6,510 bases of DNA. Source: Victivallales bacterium Lenti_02 (lineage in GTDB: Bacteria > Verrucomicrobiota > Lentisphaeria > Oligosphaerales > Lenti-02). The translations under genes were made by a program, and so were the position numbers. Shown here in pieces: positions 1 through 6,510 of the stretch. Location of the stretch: contig LVAZ01000466.1 of assembly GCA_001603055.1 (NCBI GenBank), positions 1-6,510 on the forward strand, written 5' to 3'. The notes below the pieces were generated by a model. The model was given only the letters and a program-made list of their open reading frames with translations. It had not been told where the DNA came from and did not search any database. Every line of letters starts with the position of its first letter. The stretch's first letter is position 1.

Positions 1-51
1 CACCGTGAACTACCGCCATGCGTAGGCCTGGAGATACTTAAGTAAACGGTA
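1..51. other. Short non-coding left edge upstream of the hydrolase
   Basis: No gene is recognisable in these bases. The hydrolase frame is closed here by a TAA at 43-45, and the second and third plus-strand frames also hit stops (TAG at 23-25, TGA at 5-7), so none supplies the missing start of the hydrolase. Positions 31-52 are A+T-rich (7 of 22 bases are G or C), in contrast to the G+C-rich coding sequence that follows. A small imperfect hairpin can be drawn at 11-26: ctac and gc pair with gc and gtag, with one bulged C and a cat loop. A GGAG at 30-33 lies 18 bases before the TTG at 52, too far to be a convincing ribosome-binding site. The stretch may be the remnant of a rearrangement border, but it is too short to show this. 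Confidence 0.4.
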
Positions 52-1620
52 TTGGGCTATACCCCGGAAACCCATCCCGACGGCGTGCCGGTCATCTTCG
101 TCTGCACCCCCTACGACAAAAGCCGGGATCAGGCCATCGGGGGCTGGCGGAGTTGTTTTCTGAAAAACGGCTACGTTTTCGCGGTGCAGGACATGCGGGG
201 ATTCCACGCCTCGGCGAGCGCGGGCCGGGGCGCACCGCGCCGCTATGACGGCTACGACACCATCGAATGGCTTGCCGGGCAACCCTGGTGCAATGGCAAG
301 GTCGGCATGCTGGGCTATTCCCACCTGGGTTCGGCCCAGTACGAGACGGCGGTAACTGCCCCGCCCCATTTCACCTGCGCCATACCCGCCCAGGCCCCCG
401 GCAATTACTACACGGATTCCCGGTATCCCCCGAGTTTCCGCAAAGCCGACCTGGAAACCATCCTGCGGGGGGCGTTCACCGCACGGACCCGGCAGTTGAT
501 CAACCGCCGGATTCGCAACCGCGACGACAATCACATCCCCCTGTTCAATCTGCCCATGCTGCACAGCGCGGGGTGGTTCGATTTCTACAAAGAGGGTGCC
601 ATCGAGATGTTCCTCGCCTGCCAGGAGCATGGCGGTGACGGCGCGCGCGGCAACCAGAAACTTCTGATTGGCCCCTGGGGACACGGCATCGTGCAGGAAC
701 AGGACTTGGGAAGACCGCTCGCCCTGCCCGGCGGCCTGGCCTATCCGGCCAACAGCAAGCCCGAATGGGAAAAGGAAGTCTGGATGCCGTGGTTCGACCA
801 TTGGCTCAAGGGCAAGGAAACCGGGGTCATGGAACGCCCGACCGTGCGGTATTATCTGATGGGCGCGGTTGGCGAACCCCAGGCGCCGGGGAATGTCTGG
901 GTGGAAACCGACACGTTCCCTCCCGAATCGCGCCCTCTCGCCTACTTTCTCCACTCGGACCGCACCCTGCAAACCTCCCCGCCAGCCGCCGATCTGGCGA
1001 CCCTCGACTACACCTACGACCCGCAGAACCCCGTGCCGACCGTGGGACGGGTTCATGCCCGTCTACCGGTGAAGGGTTCCTTCGACCAGCGCGAGGTGGA
1101 GGGACGGCAGGACGTGCTGATTTTCACCACTCCCCCCCTGGACGAGCCCCTGCACATTGTCGGCCAAGTCCGGGTCAAACTGTGGGCGTCCTCCGATCAG
1201 GTGGATACGGATTTCACCGCGAAACTGACCGATGTCTACCCGGACGGGCGCTCGATGCTCTTTCTGGATAGCATCGTCAAGGGCCGCTACCGGAACACCT
1301 ACCTCAAAGAGGAACTCCTGGTGCCGGGCCAGGTGTACGAGTTCGACATCGATCTCGGCTACATCGCCATCGTCCTCGCGCCCGGACACTGCCTGCGACT
1401 GGCCATCTCCAGCAGCAATTTCGACCGGTTCGACATCAACCCCAACACGGGCGAACCTTATGGCGACCACTTGGTGACCCGGCGCCTGCTCGCCGAACGT
1501 CTCCGCGCCGAACCCGGCCCGGGCGAACCGGAGTACAGCGCAACCAAGGTTGCCAAAAACACGGTCCATATGGACCAAGCCCGCCCTTCCCGGGTCGTGC
1601 TGCCGGTTCCCATACCCTGA
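52..1620 (+). CDS. CocE/NonD-family serine hydrolase, probably missing its N-terminus
   Basis: This is an alpha/beta-hydrolase of the CocE/NonD (X-Pro dipeptidyl-peptidase S15-like) family, whose members cleave esters or amides. The substrate cannot be told from sequence. Numbering from the TTG at 52, TPYDK (19-23) carries the tyrosine that lines the oxyanion hole in the family, and G-Y-S-H-L-G (88-93) holds the nucleophile Ser90. GWFD gives Asp177 and GPWGHG gives His211, completing the triad. WFDHWLKG (247-254) marks the move into the C-terminal jelly-roll domain (PepX_C-like, to about 515), with typical blocks such as TDFTAKLTDVYPDG and NPNTGEP. Family members normally begin with a stretch like MRDGvxLaxDvYxP, and homology here starts only at about YTPE. 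The in-frame TAA at 43-45 rules out an upstream start, and TTG-52 has no good Shine-Dalgarno sequence. The gene is therefore either 5'-truncated and possibly non-functional, or has an unusual short N-terminus. The remaining 522 codons are uninterrupted. I see no signal peptide. Confidence 0.85.
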   Translation: MGYTPETHPDGVPVIFVCTPYDKSRDQAIGGWRSCFLKNGYVFAVQDMRGFHASASAGRGAPRRYDGYDTIEWLAGQPWCNGKVGMLGYSHLGSAQYETAVTAPPHFTCAIPAQAPGNYYTDSRYPPSFRKADLETILRGAFTARTRQLINRRIRNRDDNHIPLFNLPMLHSAGWFDFYKEGAIEMFLACQEHGGDGARGNQKLLIGPWGHGIVQEQDLGRPLALPGGLAYPANSKPEWEKEVWMPWFDHWLKGKETGVMERPTVRYYLMGAVGEPQAPGNVWVETDTFPPESRPLAYFLHSDRTLQTSPPAADLATLDYTYDPQNPVPTVGRVHARLPVKGSFDQREVEGRQDVLIFTTPPLDEPLHIVGQVRVKLWASSDQVDTDFTAKLTDVYPDGRSMLFLDSIVKGRYRNTYLKEELLVPGQVYEFDIDLGYIAIVLAPGHCLRLAISSSNFDRFDINPNTGEPYGDHLVTRRLLAERLRAEPGPGEPEYSATKVAKNTVHMDQARPSRVVLPVPIP

Positions 1621-1677
1621 TCCATGATCCGCCCTTGTCCGAACGTTCGCCACCACCCGTCTCCCCTTGTTTTCCCG

Positions 1678-1710
1678 GCGAAGCGAGTCATGTTGATGGG
1701 TTCGCTTCGC
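1678..1710. repeat. Perfect 9-bp inverted repeat in the hydrolase-rlmKL gap
   Basis: gcgaagcga (1678-1686) is the exact reverse complement of tcgcttcgc (1702-1710). Two G-T pairs and one C-G pair can extend the stem inward and leave a loop of about 9 bases. The repeat ends 28 bases before the rlmKL ATG, and the hydrolase stop lies 57 bases upstream of it. It could end hydrolase transcription, but no T-run follows (the next bases are gttctcaccc), so it is not a classical intrinsic terminator. It could equally be a leader hairpin in the rlmKL mRNA or an operator-like palindrome. The structure is seen in the sequence; any role is inferred. Confidence 0.45.
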
Positions 1711-1738
1711 GTTCTCACCCTTTCACTGTCTGGACACT

Positions 1739-3874
1739 ATGCCCGATCATCTCATCGCCACGGCGGCATTCGGCCTGGAGGCGGTTGTCGCCAGGGAACT
1801 CAAGGACCTCGGCTATGCCGAAACCCGCGCCGATGCGGGCCGGGTGCGATTCGTCGCCGACCGGGCGGCCATCTGCCGGACCAATCTCTGGCTGCGCTCG
1901 GCCGACCGGGTGCTGGTCGAGCTGGGGAGCTTCCCCGCCACCGATTTCGGGCAGTTGTTCGACGGTGCCGCCGCCCTGCCCTGGGAGGAATGGCTGCCGG
2001 CGGACGCCGCCTTCCCGGTGCGCGGAAAATCCGTGCGCTCGCAACTGAGCAGCGTCCCCGCCTGCCAGCGGCTGGTGAAAAAGGCCATTGCCGAACGCCT
2101 GCTCAAGGCCCACCGGGTGCAGAATCTGCCCGAGACCGGGGCCGAGTTCCAGATCGAGGTGAGCCTGCTCGCCGATCAGGTCTGCCTGACCATCGACACC
2201 AGCGGGATCGGCCTGCACAAGCGGGGCTACCGCCCGCGCTCCAGCCTGGCCCCGATCAAGGAAACCCTCGCCGCCGCCCTGATCCAGCTCAGCTACTGGC
2301 GTCCCGACCGGCCCCTGCTCGATCCCTTCTGCGGCAGCGGCACCATTCCCATCGAGGCCGCGCTCATCGGCCTGAATCTGGCTCCCGGCCTGAACCGCGC
2401 CTTCGCCGCCGAGGCCTGGCCCGCCATCCCGGCCAAACTCTGGCGGGAGGCGCGGACCGAGGCCCAGGACCGGGCGCGCCGAGACGTGACGTTGCGCATC
2501 GTGGGCAGCGACATCGATCCCGGCGTCCTCCGTCTGGCCCAGCAGCACGGCAAGCTGGCCGGGGTCGATAGCCAGATCGAGTGGCGGCAGCAGGACGCGC
2601 GCGACCTCCGTTGCGAGGCGGAATACGGCTGCATCGTCACCAACCCCCCCTACGGCGAACGCCTCGGCGACCAGCGCGAGGTCGAGGAACTCTACCGGGT
2701 GCTCCCCGCCGTGCTGGGCGGTTTCCCCACCTGGTCCCACTACGTCATCACCTCCCATCCGACCTTCGAGACCATCGTGGGCCGTCCCGCCGACCGGCGG
2801 CGGAAGCTCTACAACGGCCGCATCGAATGCACCTACTACCAGTTCCACGGCCCCCGCCCGCCCAAAGCCGGCGAGGAGGCCCCCGCCCCGAGCCTGCAAG
2901 CCGCTTTCGGGGGGTTGCCGGAGCGGGCCGAGGAGCAGGCGGAAACCTTCCGCCGCCGCCTGGAAAAACGTGCCCACCACCTGCGCCGCTGGCCCACCCG
3001 CCAGTGCATCACCTGCTATCGGCTCTACGACCGCGACGTCCCCGGCGTGCCCCTCGTGGTGGACCGCTACGAGGATTGCCTGCACATCAGCGAATACGTC
3101 CGCGAGGACACCCATGTGGCCGGGCAGCACGACGCCTGGCTCCAACTGATGGCCGACACCGCCGCCGACACCCTCGAAGTCCCCCGCGCCAACACCTTCT
3201 TCAAGGCCCGCGAACGCCAGGCAGGCACCACCCAGCATCAGCGGGTCGCCGATCAGGCCAACCTCCTCGTCGCCCACGAGGGGGGACTCCAGTTCGAGGT
3301 GAATCTGAGCGACTACATCGACACCGGGCTCTTTCTCGACCATCGCCAGACCCGCGAGCTGGTCCGCAAACTGGCGGCGGGCAAGGACGTCCTGAACCTG
3401 TTCTGCTACACCGGCTCCTTCTCCGTCTACGCGGCGGCGGGCGGCGCGCGCACGACCTGCTCGGTGGACCTCTCCGCCACCTATCTCACCTGGGCCCGGC
3501 GGAATTTCCAGCTCAACGGCTTCACCGACGAACGCCGGCACCGGCTGGTGCGCGCCGACGTGGTGGCCTTCCTCCAGGAACTCGCCCCGGAATCCTGCGA
3601 CCTCGTCGTCGTGGACCCGCCCACCTTCTCGAACAGCAAATCCACCGAAACCGTCTTCGACGTGCAGCGCGACCACCGCGCCCTGCTCGAACTGACCCTG
3701 CGCGCCCTCCGGCCCGGCGGCATCTGCCTGTTCTCGACCAACCGCCGCAAGTTCAAGTTCGAGGCCGCCGACCTCGAACTCGCCGCCGACTGCCGCGAGA
3801 TCACCAACCAGACCCTCCCACCCGATTTCCTCCAGCAGGGAGCCCACCGCTGCTGGCGGCTGACCAGGAAGTAG
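1739..3874 (+). CDS. rlmL: Bifunctional 23S rRNA methyltransferase RlmKL (m2G2445 and m7G2069)
   Basis: This SAM-dependent enzyme modifies 23S rRNA during assembly of the large ribosomal subunit. In the family the N-terminal RlmL half makes m2G2445 and the C-terminal RlmK half makes m7G2069 (E. coli numbering). At 711 residues it matches E. coli RlmKL (about 702) end to end. A THUMP-type RNA-binding region covers roughly residues 45-155, followed by APIKETLAAA (171-180). The first SAM site is DPFCGSG (195-201), with the catalytic NPPYGERLG at 302-310. A Pro/Glu/Ala-rich linker (about 371-405) leads to the second half, with CYRLYD (426-431), YIDTGLFLDHR (526-536), SAM motif NLFCYTGSFS (553-562) and DPPTFSNSK (626-634). 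The ATG at 1739 is chosen because its MPDHLIATAAFGLE start fits the family and a TGA at 1694-1696 closes the frame upstream. The ribosome-binding site is weak (GGA at 1732-1734). All key motifs are intact, so it should be active. The LpxR homologue follows 63 bases downstream. Confidence 0.97.
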   Translation: MPDHLIATAAFGLEAVVARELKDLGYAETRADAGRVRFVADRAAICRTNLWLRSADRVLVELGSFPATDFGQLFDGAAALPWEEWLPADAAFPVRGKSVRSQLSSVPACQRLVKKAIAERLLKAHRVQNLPETGAEFQIEVSLLADQVCLTIDTSGIGLHKRGYRPRSSLAPIKETLAAALIQLSYWRPDRPLLDPFCGSGTIPIEAALIGLNLAPGLNRAFAAEAWPAIPAKLWREARTEAQDRARRDVTLRIVGSDIDPGVLRLAQQHGKLAGVDSQIEWRQQDARDLRCEAEYGCIVTNPPYGERLGDQREVEELYRVLPAVLGGFPTWSHYVITSHPTFETIVGRPADRRRKLYNGRIECTYYQFHGPRPPKAGEEAPAPSLQAAFGGLPERAEEQAETFRRRLEKRAHHLRRWPTRQCITCYRLYDRDVPGVPLVVDRYEDCLHISEYVREDTHVAGQHDAWLQLMADTAADTLEVPRANTFFKARERQAGTTQHQRVADQANLLVAHEGGLQFEVNLSDYIDTGLFLDHRQTRELVRKLAAGKDVLNLFCYTGSFSVYAAAGGARTTCSVDLSATYLTWARRNFQLNGFTDERRHRLVRADVVAFLQELAPESCDLVVVDPPTFSNSKSTETVFDVQRDHRALLELTLRALRPGGICLFSTNRRKFKFEAADLELAADCREITNQTLPPDFLQQGAHRCWRLTRK

Positions 3875-3924
3875 GCATTGCATCCGCCATTGCCGGCGAT
3901 ACGGTCCGCGCAATCATCGAAACC

Positions 3925-3930
3925 GGAGGA
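3925..3930 (+). promoter_or_regulatory. Strong Shine-Dalgarno site for the LpxR-family gene
   Basis: ggagga lies 7 bases before the ATG at 3938. It decides the start. The same frame is open back to a TTG at 3878, but that would put about 20 polar residues in front of a clear signal peptide, while ATG-3938 begins directly with MKRCLLFVAL. Confidence 0.85.
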
Positions 3931-3937
3931 ACGACTG

Positions 3938-4960
3938 ATGAAACGCTGCCTGCTTTTTGTCGCCCTGGCCACGCTTGCCGCGCACCTGTCGGCCGACGAG
4001 CAGAAATGGGGATTCTGGTTCCGGGACCCCTTCAGTTGCAGCGTCCACTTCGACAACGATCTGTTCGTGCGGACCGACCGCTACTACACCAACGGCATGC
4101 GCCTGAGCCTGCTCTCCAAGGACATCGAAACGGAAAATCTACCCGGCTGGGCAAGGCGAGTCTACGGCTGGGTGCCGTTTTTCGGCCAGCCGGGCTATCA
4201 AAACAACATCGGGCTGGCCCTGGGGCAGAGCATCTACACCCCGCGCGACATCACCATCGCCGCGCCCCAGCCGGACGACCATCCCTGGGGCGGCTGGCTC
4301 TACCTCGGCCTCTCCCTCCACCACAAAAGCGACACGGTCCTCCACAAGCTCGAACTCCAGCTCGGCATCGTCGGCCCCGAATCCCTGGCCGAGGATGCCC
4401 AGAAATACATCCACCGCCTGCGCAGTCTCGATTGGCCGGAGGGCTGGGACAACCAACTGCGCACCGAACCCGGCATTCGCCTGAGCTACCTCTACAAAAA
4501 ACGCCTTGCCTCCTGGGGTGCCGCCGATGGTTGGGGCAGCGACTTCATGCCCGACTTCGGGGTCACCCTCGGCAACATCCGCACCGACGCCAGCCTCGGC
4601 GCCACCCTGCGGGCAGGCTGGCGCATGCCCCGGGATTTTCACTCCCTGCGCATCGATGAATCCGGCTACGTCACCGGCAACCAGCAGGAGTTCAAAAGGG
4701 GCTGGGGCAATTGCAGCTTTTTCGTCTTCGCCGGGCTGCACGGCTACGCGGTCGCCCACGACCTCTTCCTCGACGGCAACACCTTCCGCAACAGCCCGTC
4801 GGTCGACCGCAGACCCTTCGTCGGGACCGCCGAGATGGGCGTCGGCGTCCGCTGGGGACGCTGCCAGATCGCCTACGCCCACGTCATGCGCTCGCTGGAA
4901 TTCGACCAGCAGGACAGCGGCCAGAAGTTCGGCAGCATCACCGCCACTTGTTTCTTCTGA
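3938..4960 (+). CDS. LpxR-family (DUF2219) outer-membrane lipid A deacylase homologue
   Basis: The 340-residue product is a predicted outer-membrane beta-barrel of the LpxR family. Salmonella LpxR is a Ca2+-dependent hydrolase that removes the 3'-acyloxyacyl chain from lipid A. A signal peptide (MKRCLLFVALATLAAHLSA, cut near residue 19) precedes the mature chain. Family motifs are clear: HFDNDLF with Asn40-Asp41 (matching the active-site Asn-Asp pair), TDRYYTNG (46-53), GQSIYTPRDI (96-105), QPDDHPWGGWLY (111-122), GPESLAEDAQKYIHRL with His159 as the likely catalytic histidine, and GWDNQLRTEPG (169-179). The chain ends in Phe-Phe, as expected of a C-terminal barrel strand. Motif order and length fit LpxR (about 319 residues with signal). 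PWGGW replaces the more usual PYAGW, a mild change. The gene sits 63 bases after rlmKL on the same strand and may be co-transcribed, without obvious functional linkage. Family membership is firm; deacylase activity in this host is inferred. Confidence 0.9.
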   Translation: MKRCLLFVALATLAAHLSADEQKWGFWFRDPFSCSVHFDNDLFVRTDRYYTNGMRLSLLSKDIETENLPGWARRVYGWVPFFGQPGYQNNIGLALGQSIYTPRDITIAAPQPDDHPWGGWLYLGLSLHHKSDTVLHKLELQLGIVGPESLAEDAQKYIHRLRSLDWPEGWDNQLRTEPGIRLSYLYKKRLASWGAADGWGSDFMPDFGVTLGNIRTDASLGATLRAGWRMPRDFHSLRIDESGYVTGNQQEFKRGWGNCSFFVFAGLHGYAVAHDLFLDGNTFRNSPSVDRRPFVGTAEMGVGVRWGRCQIAYAHVMRSLEFDQQDSGQKFGSITATCFF

Positions 4961-4971
4961 GGCGCAGACAA

Positions 4972-5015
4972 ACCACCGCCATCCTGCGCGGACCCGTCCG
5001 GCGGATGGCGGTGGT
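4972..5015. terminator. Probable bidirectional terminator hairpin between convergent genes
   Basis: accaccgccatcc (4972-4984) pairs perfectly with ggatggcggtggt (5003-5015), a 13-bp stem. The stem tip continues after small bulges with cgga (4989-4992) pairing to tccg (4997-5000) around a cccg loop. It fills the 69-base gap between the stop of the LpxR-family gene and the stop of the minus-strand flavoprotein gene, where a shared terminator is expected. T-runs are poor on both sides (caagaatt on the plus strand, a short ttgt on the minus strand), so termination may rely on the very stable stem or on another factor. Confidence 0.75.
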
Positions 5016-5029
5016 CAAGAATTCCGTGC

Positions 5030-6510
5030 CTATTCGCCGGCCAGCAGGCGGTTGATGGAGGCGGCGGCGCGACGCCCCTGCCCCATCGCCAGAATGACCG
5101 TGGCGGCACCCAGCACGATGTCGCCGCCCGCGAACACGCGGGGAATAGTGGTCTGGCCATCGTCGTCGGCCACCAGCGTGCCCCACTTGGTCGTCTCCAG
5201 CCCCGGCGTGGTCTGCTTGATGAGGGGATTCGAGCTGTTGCCGATGGCCACGATCACCGTGTCCACCTCGAAGACGAACTCGCTGCCCTTGATCTCGACC
5301 GGGCGGCGGCGGCCGGAGCTGTCCGGCTCGCCGAGTTCGTAATGCAGGCACTCGATGGCCGTCACCAGACCGTACTCGTTGCCGATGATCCGCTTGGCGT
5401 TCTGGAGCATGTGGAACTGGACGCCCTCCTCGCGGGCATGCTCGACTTCCTCGACCCGGGCGGGCATCTCCTTCTCCGTGCGGCGGTAGATCAGGTGAAC
5501 CTCGTCGGCCCCCAGGCGCAGCGCCGTGCGCGCGGCGTCCATCGCCACATTGCCGCCGCCCAGCACCGCCACCTTGCGCGAATTCGCGATGGGGGTGGCC
5601 GCCCGGTCCTTCTCGTAGGCCCGCATCAGGTTCGCGCGGGTCAGATACTCGTTGGCCGAGAACACCCCCACCAGATTCTCGCCCTCGATGTTCATGAAAT
5701 TCGGCAGGCCGGCCCCGGTGCCCACGAAGAGCGCGTCGTAGCCGTCCTTCTCCAGCAGGTCCATCAGCTTGCGGGTCCGCCCGATCACGAAATTGGGAAT
5801 CAGCTCGACCCCCATCGCGCGCAGGGTCTCGACCTCGCGGCGGACGATTTCCTTGGGCAGGCGGAATTCGGGAATGCCGTAGAGCATCACCCCGCCGAAC
5901 TTGTGGAAGGCCTCGAACACCGTCACCTCGTGGCCCTCGCGGCGCACGTCGGCGGCCACCACCAGCCCGGCCGGGCCGCTGCCCACCACCCCCACCTTCC
6001 TGCCGGTGGGCGGTTTCACCTCGGGCACCGAGATGGTCCCCTTCTCCCGCTCCCAGTCCGCCACGAAACGCTCCAGCCGGCCGATCGCCACCGACTGCAG
6101 CGGGTCTTTGAAACTCTTGCCCAGGGTGCATTCCGCCTGGCACTGGGTTTCCTGCGGGCAGACCCGGCCGCAGATGGCGGGCAGCAGGCTGGTCAGCTTG
6201 ATGGTGTCCACCGCCTGCTGGAAATCGCCCTCGGCGATGGCCGTCACGAAATCGCGGATATGGATGGAAACGGGGCAGCCCTGGACACAGGGCTGGTTCT
6301 TGCAGCGCAGGCAGCGCTGGGCTTCGAGCCGGGCCTGGGCTTCGCTGTAGCCCAGCGCGACTTCGGAGGTGTTGCACCGCCGCACCGCCGGGTCCTGGGC
6401 GGGCATCTCCTGGGACGGAATCGCCATGCGGTCCTTCGGCTTCAGCACCTCGCCCAAGGCGGCCAGTTGCTGCTCGGCGAGCGCATTCAGTTCTTCGCGG
6501 GTCGGATGAC
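5030..6510 (-). CDS. gltA: NADPH-dependent glutamate synthase / GltD-NfnB-SudA-type flavoprotein, 5' end outside the window
   Basis: This FAD- and Fe-S-containing NAD(P)H oxidoreductase resembles the homotetrameric glutamate synthase GltA (not citrate synthase), the GltD small subunit and NfnB/SudA. Numbered from the TTG at 6457, it has cysteines C49-C52-C57-C61 and C96-C100-C106-C110 for two N-terminal [4Fe-4S] clusters. Glu129 in IGRLERF sits where dihydropyrimidine dehydrogenase uses a glutamine ligand. FAD binding is shown by GSGPAG (159-164) and FAGGDIVLGA (442-451). A second dinucleotide site is GGGNVAMDAAR (300-310), followed by YRRTEKEMPA, whose arginines favour NADPH. The frame stays open upstream of TTG-6457 to the window edge, and those 17 codons (HPTREELNALAEQ and on) read like the family's N-terminus, so the true start lies beyond 6510. 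Stop is TAG at 5032-5030. Whether it makes glutamate or pairs with an NfnA/SudB-type subunit depends on the unseen upstream neighbour. Confidence 0.9.
   Translation of the reverse strand, partial: HPTREELNALAEQQLAALGEVLKPKDRMAIPSQEMPAQDPAVRRCNTSEVALGYSEAQARLEAQRCLRCKNQPCVQGCPVSIHIRDFVTAIAEGDFQQAVDTIKLTSLLPAICGRVCPQETQCQAECTLGKSFKDPLQSVAIGRLERFVADWEREKGTISVPEVKPPTGRKVGVVGSGPAGLVVAADVRREGHEVTVFEAFHKFGGVMLYGIPEFRLPKEIVRREVETLRAMGVELIPNFVIGRTRKLMDLLEKDGYDALFVGTGAGLPNFMNIEGENLVGVFSANEYLTRANLMRAYEKDRAATPIANSRKVAVLGGGNVAMDAARTALRLGADEVHLIYRRTEKEMPARVEEVEHAREEGVQFHMLQNAKRIIGNEYGLVTAIECLHYELGEPDSSGRRRPVEIKGSEFVFEVDTVIVAIGNSSNPLIKQTTPGLETTKWGTLVADDDGQTTIPRVFAGGDIVLGAATVILAMGQGRRAAASINRLLAGE

Noticed and set aside
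319..582. Apparent deletion of the helical lid in the hydrolase, because Ser90 and Asp177 are much closer than in cocaine esterase (S117-D259).
   Set aside because: As far as I can recall, other CocE/NonD members with the same C-terminal motifs have a similar short spacing of about 90 residues, so this looks like a subfamily trait.
1621..1738. Possible sigma-70 promoter for rlmKL, with ttgttt at 1668-1673 as a -35 box.
   Set aside because: No acceptable -10 hexamer lies at 16-18 bases spacing, and the match is too weak to support.
1715..3913. A 732-codon open frame on the minus strand opposite rlmKL, and other long antisense or out-of-frame open frames (for example 2581-4659 plus, 4938-6377 minus).
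   Set aside because: They overlap genes with clear family motifs, have low-complexity Arg/Pro/Gly/Ala-rich translations and no recognisable domains. Such frames are expected in G+C-rich DNA.
3878..3937. N-terminal extension of the LpxR-family protein from the TTG at 3878.
   Set aside because: The extension is polar and would bury the signal peptide. ATG-3938 has an ideal ggagga 7 bases upstream.
1..6510. CRISPR array, tRNA, rRNA, insertion sequence, toxin-antitoxin or phage genes.
   Set aside because: No direct-repeat array, transposase motif, tRNA-like cloverleaf or small paired genes were seen, and nearly all sequence is taken up by four recognisable genes.

Overview
The window is about two thirds G+C by eye and holds four densely packed protein genes with housekeeping or metabolic roles. 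An LpxR-type outer-membrane beta-barrel with a cleavable signal peptide points to a Gram-negative (diderm) bacterium. The fused RlmKL methyltransferase is best known from Gammaproteobacteria, but the sequence alone does not fix the phylum. A PVC-group bacterium would also be compatible.

Layout. Positions 1-51 hold no recognisable gene and end in an A+T-richer patch with an in-frame TAA. From 52 to 1620 (+) lies a CocE/NonD-type serine hydrolase with a complete catalytic triad and C-terminal jelly-roll domain, but apparently without the usual first 20-30 residues. A 118-base gap follows, carrying a perfect 9-bp inverted repeat. Next comes rlmL/rlmKL (1739-3874, +), a bifunctional 23S rRNA methyltransferase. 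After 63 bases with a strong Shine-Dalgarno sequence comes an LpxR-family (DUF2219) lipid A deacylase homologue (3938-4960, +). A long hairpin (4972-5015) separates it from a convergent gene on the minus strand (5030 to beyond 6510). That gene is a GltD/NfnB/SudA-type iron-sulfur flavoprotein, annotated here as NADPH-dependent glutamate synthase (gltA). Its reading frame runs off the right edge, so its true start lies outside.

The four genes do not form one pathway. RlmKL acts on the ribosome, the LpxR homologue on the outer membrane, the hydrolase on unknown ester or amide substrates, and the flavoprotein in NADPH redox or nitrogen metabolism. The three plus-strand genes could be partly co-transcribed. 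The minus-strand gene belongs to a separate unit whose upstream part is not visible.

I found no mobile element, CRISPR array, tRNA or rRNA, and no sign of a new defence or other exotic system. The points most worth a second look are the missing N-terminus of the hydrolase, the exact identity of the flavoprotein, and the two inverted repeats between genes.
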